This document shows positions 56,109-64,000 of a stretch of 64,000 nt of DNA, in pieces; position 1 is the first letter of the stretch; each line of letters begins with the position of its first letter. Location of the stretch: NCBI GenBank assembly GCA_009668205.1, contig WJYM01000004.1, forward strand, positions 186,001 to 250,000, read 5' to 3'. The stretch is from Enterobacteriaceae bacterium RIT691. GTDB taxonomy: Bacteria; Pseudomonadota; Gammaproteobacteria; Enterobacterales; Enterobacteriaceae. Position numbers and translations under genes: made by a program. Below the pieces are notes generated by a model. The model did not search any database. It had not been told where the DNA came from and saw only the letters and a program-made list of their open reading frames with translations.

Positions 56109-57452
56109 TTATGCCGCCTGCCCTGCTTCTTCCGCAGCGCGCTGGGCTTCTTCCTCTTCCTGCGCCAACAGCTGCTTCTCATACACCTTGAAGAACGGGT
56201 AGTAGATGACAGCGGACACGCAAGCCAGCAGGATAACCAGAATCACTGCACGGAAGTCCCAGCCCAGTGCCCATGCTGCACCAACCGGTGCTGGCGCTGT
56301 CCATGGCACCACAGAAATCACACGGCCAATCAGATCCAGTTTCATTGCCGCCCAGGCCAGGATGGCGTTGACCATTGGCGCCAGCAGGAACGGAATGAAG
56401 AACACCGGGTTCATGACAATCGGCGTACCAAAGATAACCGGTTCGTTGATGTTAAAGATGCTCGGCACGACGCCCAGACGACCAATCGAACGCAGGTGAG
56501 CGGACTTACTGCGCAGGTAGCAGAACACCAGACCCATCGTGGCGCCCGAGCCACCGATAACTATGAAGAAGGTCCAGAACGCTTCCATAAAGATGTGCGG
56601 CAGAGGGGCACTCTGCGCCAGCGCGGTTTGGTTCATCCCGAGGTTGGTCAGCCAGAACATTTGCAGCATACCGGAAACAATGGCCGCACCATGGATACCC
56701 GCAAACCACAGCAGGTGGCCAATCAGCACCGCCAGCAGGATAGCCGGGAGTGAATCCGCCGCAGAAACCAGTGGCTTAAACAGTGACATGATGGCCTGAG
56801 GGATCAGCATGTCAAATTGGCTCTGGATGAACAGGCTCAGCGGATAGAGCGTTAACACCACCACCAGCACCGGGATCAACAGGTCGAAGGAGTTTTTGAT
56901 CATCGGCGGCACCTGATCGGGCAGGCGAATACCGATGTTGCGCACCTTCAGGAAGCGCATCATCTCCACGCAATAGATAGCCACCAGGATTGCAGTAAAG
57001 ATCCCCGTACCGCCCAGACTGTGCACCGGCAGAGTACCGTCTGTTTTCGGTGCAGCGACCAGCAGGAAAGCCATGATCGACAGCATCGCACTCATGAATG
57101 GATCTATCTGAGCGCTTTTCTCGTAGTGCTTGCCCAGGTTATAGGCAATGGCCGCACAGATATAAATGGACATAATGCCCATTGTCATATCGAACGGCGT
57201 CAGAATGCGGCCTTCAAATTGTTTTGCCATATCCAGCCACGCGCGGGCGAAGCCCCAGGTGGTATCCGGAGAAAACGGAGGATAGGCAAACACCAGCAGG
57301 AATGAACCCACAATCATGAACGGCATGGCTGAAATGAAGCCATCACGAATAGCCATGACGTGGCGTTGGGAGGAAATACGCCCGGCAATCGGACTGATGT
57401 AATTTTCTACGAAGCGAAATATCAAATTAAACGCGGCATGGTTAGCAGACAT
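56109..57452 (-). CDS. PTS EIIC permease, lactose/cellobiose family
   Basis: Membrane IIC component of a beta-glucoside/cellobiose-type phosphotransferase system, 447 residues from the ATG at 57450-57452 with AGGAG upstream; the frame extends 21 codons further without homology. About 9-10 helices. The conserved NINEPVIFGTPIVMNPVFFIPF block (about residues 333-354) is typical of the CelB/ChbC family. No IIA or IIB gene is adjacent, so partners must be supplied from elsewhere. A perfect palindrome lies 200 bp upstream. Confidence 0.88.
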   Translation of the reverse strand: MSANHAAFNLIFRFVENYISPIAGRISSQRHVMAIRDGFISAMPFMIVGSFLLVFAYPPFSPDTTWGFARAWLDMAKQFEGRILTPFDMTMGIMSIYICAAIAYNLGKHYEKSAQIDPFMSAMLSIMAFLLVAAPKTDGTLPVHSLGGTGIFTAILVAIYCVEMMRFLKVRNIGIRLPDQVPPMIKNSFDLLIPVLVVVLTLYPLSLFIQSQFDMLIPQAIMSLFKPLVSAADSLPAILLAVLIGHLLWFAGIHGAAIVSGMLQMFWLTNLGMNQTALAQSAPLPHIFMEAFWTFFIVIGGSGATMGLVFCYLRSKSAHLRSIGRLGVVPSIFNINEPVIFGTPIVMNPVFFIPFLLAPMVNAILAWAAMKLDLIGRVISVVPWTAPAPVGAAWALGWDFRAVILVILLACVSAVIYYPFFKVYEKQLLAQEEEEAQRAAEEAGQAA

Positions 57453-57652
57453 AGCAGCTCTCCTGACAGGCTGTAGAGGTAAGCGCAACGACGTTGAGTA
57501 TGCCGTGATATGCACTATCGAATTGTGAGTTCACTACCACCTCGGGGGTCTCACCCGATGTACAGCAAAAAACACGAAGCTTCATACACGGCTCTTATTT
57601 TTTTGGTTACAGGGGAAGTTACGCTCTCAGTATTAATCGCCTGAGCGCGCTT

Positions 57653-57681
57653 CTGCAACCGGTTACTGTAACCGGTTGCAG
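57653..57681. promoter_or_regulatory. perfect 29-bp inverted repeat, likely repressor operator
   Basis: Arms CTGCAACCGGTTAC and GTAACCGGTTGCAG are exact reverse complements around one T (57667). Each arm contains AACCGGTT. The form suits a LacI/GalR-type dimer. It lies between the PTS IIC start (57452) and the YbaK-like start (57792) and could regulate either. This 339-bp intergenic region otherwise holds no supported gene. Confidence 0.75.
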
Positions 57682-57791
57682 CGAATGTGAAGAGGATCTA
57701 GAAATCACTGAAAATAAGGGATGACTGATACTCTTATTTACAGCCTGAATCGCTTGTGACAGATTGATTTCGTCTAAGTCAGGAGAAACCT

Positions 57792-58250
57792 ATGAGTCTG
57801 GAATCCGTGCGACAATATTTTGCCGATCGCGCACCCGATGTCGAAATTATAGAACTTAATCAGAGTACGGCGACGGTGGTGCTCGCGGCCGCCGCTCACA
57901 ATGTGAGTCCGGGGCAAATTGCCAAAACGCTGTCATTGAAGGTCAAAGATGAAGTGATTCTGGTGGTCGCCAAGGGAGATGCCCGCCTGGACAACAAAAA
58001 ATTGAAATCGGCTTTCGGCGCCAAGGCGCGGATGCTCAGCTGTGATGAAGTTGTCACCCTGACAGGGCACCCCGTCGGTGGGGTATGCCCTTTTGGGTTG
58101 GAAAACCCGCTGGCCGTTTACTGCGATATTTCCTTGCAGGATTACGATGAGGTCTTACCCGCCGCAGGCGCAACGCACAGTGCCGTCCGCATCTCCCCGC
58201 AGCGCATGGCTGAACTGACCGAAGCGACCTGGATAGACGTCTGTCTGTAA
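57792..58250 (+). CDS. YbaK/ProX-family aminoacyl-tRNA deacylase-like protein
   Basis: 152 residues, single-domain YbaK/EbsC-type fold, which hydrolyses mischarged aminoacyl-tRNAs in characterised members. The conserved lysine region is AKTLSLKVKDEVILVVAKGD at about residues 44-63, and the family GHPVGGVCPFG motif is at about residues 91-101. It starts after AGGAGAAACCT. The amino acid edited cannot be told. It is not at this site in E. coli K-12. Confidence 0.85.
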   Translation: MSLESVRQYFADRAPDVEIIELNQSTATVVLAAAAHNVSPGQIAKTLSLKVKDEVILVVAKGDARLDNKKLKSAFGAKARMLSCDEVVTLTGHPVGGVCPFGLENPLAVYCDISLQDYDEVLPAAGATHSAVRISPQRMAELTEATWIDVCL

Positions 58251-58257
58251 CCCACCG

Positions 58258-58920
58258 TCACACCCGGCTATCAGGCAAGAACGGCAGATAGCGTAGAATA
58301 TCTGCCGCATACAGCAAGTCGGTATCGCTACTCGCCCCCAGTTTGGTCATCACATTGCATTTATGCGTGCGAATGGTTTCAGCATTGCGCGCCATCTGTG
58401 ACGCAATTTGCGCAATCGACATTCCCTTGCCGATGTAATCGAGAATGATTTTCTCCGTGGGGCTCAGGTCCACTCGCCAGTCACCGGCATTCGGCACTAC
58501 TGAAGAGGTTTGCGGGAGCCCACACAGTTTGAGCAGGGCAACGATCTGCGCCTGCAATTTTGCCAACGCGGTGGTTTTGTAGAGAACGCCATGAAGCGAA
58601 ACCGGTGAAAGGTGATCTATTAACCGACCCTGTTTTTCATCTGCTGCCAGCAGCCCCCTGATCGCCGTTGGCTGCACTTTACTCAACTGCGCCAGGAAGC
58701 GAACGCATGCCTGCCGTGAAAGACGATTTTCACCTACCGAGTAAATAACTGCGTCATACCGTGAGGAGCCCTGTTCAGCAAACCAGTCTTCGCAGTCCCT
58801 AAAAACATGCAGCTGGTAGTCACCACCGCCAGGTCGAGAGAGTAATGTTTTCAGGCCGATTTCTGTCAGGCTGCAGCTTTCTATGACAGCGACATGTTTT
58901 GCTGAGGCACATTTTTCCAT
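58258..58920 (-). CDS. bglJ: LuxR-type regulator BglJ
   Basis: Atypical response-regulator-like protein of 220 residues; in E. coli it pairs with RcsB to relieve H-NS silencing of bgl. A degenerate receiver-like domain (about 1-135) is followed by a LuxR HTH (about 150-215), with LSPTEKIILDYIGKGMSIAQ and RNAETIRTHKCNVMTKLGAS. It overlaps yjjQ by 40 bp. Identity is moderate, so the call rests on arrangement as well as sequence. Confidence 0.85.
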   Translation of the reverse strand: MEKCASAKHVAVIESCSLTEIGLKTLLSRPGGGDYQLHVFRDCEDWFAEQGSSRYDAVIYSVGENRLSRQACVRFLAQLSKVQPTAIRGLLAADEKQGRLIDHLSPVSLHGVLYKTTALAKLQAQIVALLKLCGLPQTSSVVPNAGDWRVDLSPTEKIILDYIGKGMSIAQIASQMARNAETIRTHKCNVMTKLGASSDTDLLYAADILRYLPFLPDSRV

Positions 58921-59603
58921 TGCATTTTTTCTCCCCAGTTCGTCAGTAGGTTCAGCTCCTTCATACCCTGCACGCTATTCATCCACGCAAACATATCGGC
59001 GTTCCCTCGCAGGCAAAGCCTTCGCATCGCACTGTTCTTTTGTGCACTGATCGTTTTATTGCTTTTATTGAGCAGCACGGCGATTTGATTGACGCCCCAT
59101 CCTTTTGCAAGCAGGCGCAGCACCTGTCGCTCAGAAAAGGTCAATGAGACTTTATCGGGCAACGTTTTTTCGCTCAGGAATGCGCCCGGAGATACCAGTG
59201 CAGGACTCAGATGATCTCGTTGAGCCTCTGAGTCCTGAATCGCGTTAATCACGCGATGGATGGGTTCTGCATCTGAAAGCAGCGTGCTCTCAGGACGCAG
59301 TAAATATTCAACAGCCAGGGGATAAATAGAAGGGTTAACCATAAATATCCAACGAATATGAGGATATTGCACCATCAAAGAATAATAGGTTCCGCACAGG
59401 GATTTACGCTGAGCAGGGTCACAGGACAGCTCCACCATGGCCAGAGAGGCTTTGCACAATTGCAGAGGGGTCAAGGCTTCCGCCTGCGGGTGGGCGCTGA
59501 CAGCGTATTCGGGAAAATAATCTTTCATGATGGCCAACAGGCCGGATTGTATAATAGGTAAACCGCTAATGATGAGTCCGTGATTTTTTGTCATCGCATG
59601 CAT
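58881..59603 (-). CDS. yjjQ: LuxR-type regulator YjjQ
   Basis: 240-residue LuxR-family regulator resembling E. coli YjjQ, a repressor of motility and capsule genes there. I chose the ATG at 59601-59603 because AAGGGAGG lies just upstream; an ATG 6 codons earlier (59621) has no ribosome site. The HTH is LTFSERQVLRLLAKGWGVNQ and NKSNKTISAQKNSAMRRL, near residues 155-190. It heads yjjQ-bglJ; the upstream 200 bp is AT-rich, as in the H-NS-silenced E. coli operon. Confidence 0.87.
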   Translation of the reverse strand: MHAMTKNHGLIISGLPIIQSGLLAIMKDYFPEYAVSAHPQAEALTPLQLCKASLAMVELSCDPAQRKSLCGTYYSLMVQYPHIRWIFMVNPSIYPLAVEYLLRPESTLLSDAEPIHRVINAIQDSEAQRDHLSPALVSPGAFLSEKTLPDKVSLTFSERQVLRLLAKGWGVNQIAVLLNKSNKTISAQKNSAMRRLCLRGNADMFAWMNSVQGMKELNLLTNWGEKMQWKNVPQQNMSLS

Positions 59604-59797
59604 AATGCCTCCCTTGCGCATTGCAGAAATATTTATATAAGCAATTAATCCTTGTTAATCATTCAAGCATTTAATTTTTTCACGCCATTACGTCATTCGC
59701 TAACGGACTATTATTGACTTCATTACAATTAATCACAAAATGCTGCTATTGACACTACCACACAAATAATAGGGAAACCATCTGACAATATTAAGTA

Positions 59798-60715
59798 TCA
59801 TTTAATAAGTTTTTCATTATACGTTATTGACGTACCCGATTTTATATTACTCATATTTTCCCTGAATAATTTAGGTGACATTTTTTCATAGCGCCGGAAA
59901 AAACGAGAAAAATACGTCGCATCCGTAAACCCTAAATAATCAGAGAGTTGAGTAATTGTCATGCTCGTGTACTGCAGACTTCGTCTCGCTTCCAGCATGA
60001 TTCTTTGATGCAACACGCTGAGTGCGCTGCAGCCATAAAATTCGTGGCACAAATAATTAAGGTGAGTTGCCGAAAGGCCAACGGCCTGTGCGTAATCGGA
60101 CAGAGGAAGATGTTCGCGATAATGGCTCTCAACATGTCTTGAGAAATTACGCATAACCGCGCGTCTGCGTGCAGAGCGATCTTCCGTAGGCCCTTGCTGC
60201 TGGCTCTGCCGATTAAGCCAAACCAATAGCGCACTTAACATGGCATGCAGCATGAGTTCACGAGCATCATTATCCTGCTGGTATTCATCAAGCAGCGTGG
60301 AGAACAGCGTAGCGATATGCCGTCGTGAGCGCTTTACCGTAACGCAGCGAGGCTGGTTGAGTACCGACAGCTGGCGATCATATTCCGTATCAAAGCGAGC
60401 CAGCAGCGGCAACGCTAAAGAAAGAACATACCCCTGAGTGCCTGGGGAAAAGCGAAAACCATGAACACACAACGCGGGAACAATCTGGACGCTGGCCTCG
60501 GTCACCACCGTTCTCTTCCCTTCAATCTCTATCTCTGCCTGGCCCTTATGCAAATAGAGCAGCTGGACCAGTTCGGCATGCTGATGCACGCGGATGTGCC
60601 ACTCATAGAGGCTGCTGCGCTGGTGAATCGACTCACAGTGCAGCAGTTCAGGTGTTGGCCAGCCCATATGCTCGCCATACAGCTTAAAAACGGGGATAGG
60701 ACTGGGTTGCGCCAT
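59798..60715 (-). CDS. pobR: AraC-family activator of 4-hydroxybenzoate hydroxylase (PobR-like)
   Basis: 305-residue AraC/XylS regulator with an N-terminal cupin-like effector domain (about 20-160) and a C-terminal double HTH (about 190-290: LPLSDYAQAVGLSATHLNYL and ITQLSDYLGFTDATYFSRFF). It is placed 20 bp downstream of pobA on the same strand, so it is probably the pobA regulator, responding to 4-hydroxybenzoate. In Acinetobacter and many others pobR is divergent from pobA. The name rests on context. Confidence 0.8.
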   Translation of the reverse strand: MAQPSPIPVFKLYGEHMGWPTPELLHCESIHQRSSLYEWHIRVHQHAELVQLLYLHKGQAEIEIEGKRTVVTEASVQIVPALCVHGFRFSPGTQGYVLSLALPLLARFDTEYDRQLSVLNQPRCVTVKRSRRHIATLFSTLLDEYQQDNDARELMLHAMLSALLVWLNRQSQQQGPTEDRSARRRAVMRNFSRHVESHYREHLPLSDYAQAVGLSATHLNYLCHEFYGCSALSVLHQRIMLEARRSLQYTSMTITQLSDYLGFTDATYFSRFFRRYEKMSPKLFRENMSNIKSGTSITYNEKLIK

Positions 60716-60735
60716 GGTGTCTCCCGGCAGGCAAA

Positions 60736-61941
<1,206 letters not shown>

Positions 61942-62185
61942 TTAATTATTTGTTTGTTTTTTGTATCGATAAAGTATCTCTTTGCATTTTTGATAAGCAG
62001 AGCGGGAAAAAGAAGGCCAGAAACGGGGAAAAAAGTGCACTTTTCAACGATTTTCAAAAAATGTGCAGAAGGTCAAAAAACAGCCGCACTTCACCGATTG
62101 TTTGATCTCACCGGGCCATGCACGGCGTGGGCTTCAGGTACAAATAAAGGAGGTTTTTGGGCGTAACTGTGAGCATCGGGTGGTT

Positions 62186-62962
62186 ATGGAAACAGGATTA
62201 TCTGAACAGCAAGGCGTCACCAGATTGTGCATTCAGTGTGCGTTGCTGCTGTTGCAACACGGCGCAGAGAGCGCGCTGGTTGAAGAACTCTCCACGCGGC
62301 TCGGTCTGGCGCTGGGCATGGACAGCGTCGAAAGCGCTATCTCATCGAATGCCATTGTGCTGACCACCTTACACAACGGTGAATGCCTGACCACGACCCG
62401 CAAAAATAACGACCGTGGGATCAACATGCACGTCGTCACCGAAGTGCAGCACATCGTGATCATGGCTGAACATAAATTGCTGGATGCAAAAGATGTGGCA
62501 AAACGCTTTACGCAGATTAAACCTCTGCGCTATCCGCGCTGGCTGGTCGTCACCATGGTCGGCCTTTCCTGCGCCTGCTTTTGTAAACTGAATAACGGCG
62601 GCTGGGATGGCGCGTTAGTCACCCTGTGCGCCAGTACCGTCGCGATGTATGTCCGCCAGGCGCTGACGCACCGCTCAGGCCATCCGCAAATCAACTTCTG
62701 CATCACGGCGTTTGTCGCGACGACGATCTCAGGGCTGATGCTCAGGCTGCCCGCATTCGAACAAACCTCCACGGTCGCCATGGCCGCCAGCGTGCTGTTA
62801 CTGGTCCCCGGCTTTCCCTTAATCAATGCCGTGGCGGATATGTTTAAAGGCCATATCAATACCGGCCTGGCGCGCTGGGCGATCGCCAGTTTGTTAACGC
62901 TGGCCACCTGTATCGGCGTGGTGATGGCGATGACCTTATGGGGGCTTCGGGGATGGGTATAA
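62186..62962 (+). CDS. yjjP: ThrE-family exporter subunit YjjP
   Basis: 258-residue membrane protein, [20 protein letters not shown] start at 62186; the open frame upstream lacks homology. A cytoplasmic N-terminal domain (about 1-110) is followed by about four helices with [20 protein letters not shown]. With YjjB it makes a split ThrE-type exporter, reported in E. coli to export succinate. Overlaps yjjB by 10 bp. Confidence 0.93.
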   Translation: METGLSEQQGVTRLCIQCALLLLQHGAESALVEELSTRLGLALGMDSVESAISSNAIVLTTLHNGECLTTTRKNNDRGINMHVVTEVQHIVIMAEHKLLDAKDVAKRFTQIKPLRYPRWLVVTMVGLSCACFCKLNNGGWDGALVTLCASTVAMYVRQALTHRSGHPQINFCITAFVATTISGLMLRLPAFEQTSTVAMAASVLLLVPGFPLINAVADMFKGHINTGLARWAIASLLTLATCIGVVMAMTLWGLRGWV

Positions 62963-63426
62963 TCAACTTTTTGCTGGCTCTGATTGAGGACGCCGCCCTT
63001 GCAGCCATTCCGGCCGTTGGCTTTGCAATGGTGTTCAACGTCCCACAGCGCGCACTGCTTTGGTGTGCTCTGCTCGGCGCTATCGGCCACAGTTCACGTT
63101 TTGCGATGATAAGTGCGGGCATGAACATCGAATGGGCGACGTTTATTGCCTCAATGCTGGTCGGCAGCATTGGCATTCAATGGTCGCGCTGGTATCTCGC
63201 GCATCCCAAAATTTTCACCGTGGCTGCCGTGATCCCCATGTTCCCCGGCATTTCGGCCTATACTGCCATGATCTCGGCGGTAAAAATCAGCCATCTTGGC
63301 TACAGCGAGCCATTAATGGTGACCTTGCTGGAAAACTTTCTTAAAGCGACTTCCATTGTTGGCGCACTGTCGATTGGCTTGTCGATTCCGGGTTTATGGC
63401 TGTACCGTAAGCGTCCGCGCGTCTGA
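62953..63426 (+). CDS. yjjB: ThrE-family exporter subunit YjjB
   Basis: 157-residue, five-helix partner of YjjP. The ATG at 62953 ([20 protein letters not shown]) gives the E. coli length; an ATG 5 codons earlier is possible. Conserved [20 protein letters not shown] lies at about residues 90-109. The overlap with yjjP points to translational coupling. Confidence 0.92.
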   Translation: MGIINFLLALIEDAALAAIPAVGFAMVFNVPQRALLWCALLGAIGHSSRFAMISAGMNIEWATFIASMLVGSIGIQWSRWYLAHPKIFTVAAVIPMFPGISAYTAMISAVKISHLGYSEPLMVTLLENFLKATSIVGALSIGLSIPGLWLYRKRPRV

Positions 63427-63527
63427 GTTCTGCCCGGCAGGCCGCTGTCGGGCATCTCCTCCCTTGTGCCACTCTGTGCTACTATCAGCCCATGTTCTGC
63501 CGCCGTTTTATTGTTTGAGTTGCTGCC

Positions 63528-64000
63528 ATGTCTTCCAGAGTATTAAGTTCCAGCGTTATTGGGGTTGAGGCGTTTGCACGCGATCCCGAAGGCGTATTAA
63601 AGCGTGCCGAGAACGGCACTGTCGCGGTATTCGCCAACAATGCCCCGGCGTTTTATGCCATTACCCCCGAGCGCCTTGAGCAACTGCTCGAGCTGGAATC
63701 CCGACTGGCTCGCCCTGGCAGCGACGTCGTGCTGGACAACCAATTCTTCGACGAGCCCGTGAGCGCTCCCGTTGCGGTCCCGATGGGCAAATTCCCGATG
63801 TACGCCGATTGGCAGCCCGATGCGGATTTCCAGCGTATGGCAGCCCTTTGGGGTATCGCGCTCACCCAGCCCGCCACACCGGAAGAGCTGGCGTCATTCA
63901 CCGCCTATTGGCAGGCGGAAGGTAAAGTGTTCCATCACGTGCAATGGCAGCAAAAACTGGCCCGCAGCCTGCAAATTGGCCGCGCCAGCAACGGCGGGCA
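63528..64000 (+). CDS. dnaT: primosomal protein DnaT (partial, 5' part)
   Basis: Replication-restart protein that helps PriA/PriB load DnaB-DnaC. The ATG at 63528 opens [20 protein letters not shown]. The window ends after 157 codons; the family is about 179 residues. The conserved [20 protein letters not shown] and [18 protein letters not shown] blocks are seen. In E. coli dnaC follows it. Confidence 0.94.
   Translation, partial: MSSRVLSSSVIGVEAFARDPEGVLKRAENGTVAVFANNAPAFYAITPERLEQLLELESRLARPGSDVVLDNQFFDEPVSAPVAVPMGKFPMYADWQPDADFQRMAALWGIALTQPATPEELASFTAYWQAEGKVFHHVQWQQKLARSLQIGRASNGG

Noticed and set aside
57721..57791. CRP-like site TGTGACAGATTGATTT upstream of the YbaK-like gene
   Set aside because: Only the left half matches; the right half does not resemble TCACA.

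Overview
This is a stretch of enterobacterial chromosome. The gene order from rpsT to dnaT is that of Escherichia coli around 0/100 min, read in the opposite direction, and almost every protein is a close homologue of the E. coli one. The accessory genes (pobA, a PTS IIC, an extra MFS transporter), the ERIC, BIME and CTCTCCC-type repeats, and the absence of creBCD suggest Enterobacter, Lelliottia or a close relative. The species cannot be fixed from the window. No insertion sequence, prophage, integrase or CRISPR array was seen. Calls are from reading the sequence and remembered homologues; no search was run.

Layout. 1-9.2 kb: ileS (cut by the window edge), ribF, rpsT, nhaR-nhaA, dnaJ-dnaK with heat-shock promoters. 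9.2-15.7 kb: satP, an extra MFS transporter, mog, talB, yaaJ, yaaA. 15.7-21.3 kb: yaaX and the thrLABC operon with its attenuator. 21.3-26.5 kb: yjtD, yjjY, arcA, creA (without creBCD), rob, gpmB, yjjX, trpR with its operator. 26.5-36.3 kb: slt, ettA, nadR, radA, serB, ytjB, lplA. 36.3-47.7 kb: a YjdF-like membrane protein, the deoCABD operon, the glycyl-radical pair yjjI-yjjW, a nucleoside CNT transporter, yjjU-yjjV and ytjA. 47.7-53.6 kb: osmY, prfC, yjjG, rimI, holD, rsmC and three identical tRNA-Leu(CAG) genes. 53.6-64 kb is the most variable part: yjjZ, a diguanylate cyclase, fhuF, an orphan PTS IIC, a YbaK-like deacylase, bglJ-yjjQ, pobR-pobA, yjjP-yjjB and the start of dnaT.

How the genes fit together. 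The deo block salvages deoxynucleosides: a CNT transporter lies nearby, the phosphorylases DeoA and DeoD release deoxyribose-1-phosphate, DeoB isomerises it and DeoC cleaves it. A perfect 16-bp DeoR-type operator lies inside yjjI, about 570 bp upstream of a second operator-like site in front of deoC. thrLABC makes threonine under attenuation by a Thr/Ile-rich leader peptide. ArcA (global redox control, with an FNR-like box upstream), TrpR (with a trp operator in front of its own gene), NadR, Rob, NhaR and BglJ/YjjQ are the regulators. Fur boxes precede yjjZ and fhuF and bracket the diguanylate cyclase gene.

The most notable points are a perfect 29-bp inverted repeat between the orphan PTS IIC and ybaK-like genes, the uncharacterised YjjI/YjjW glycyl-radical system embedded in deo regulation, two ERIC elements sitting next to stop codons, an 81-bp duplicated terminator-plus-repeat unit after ettA, tandem operator-like repeats before the extra MFS gene, and a pobA gene whose AraC-type regulator is co-directional rather than divergent. 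None of these amounts to a clearly new multi-gene system; most of the window is conserved housekeeping sequence.
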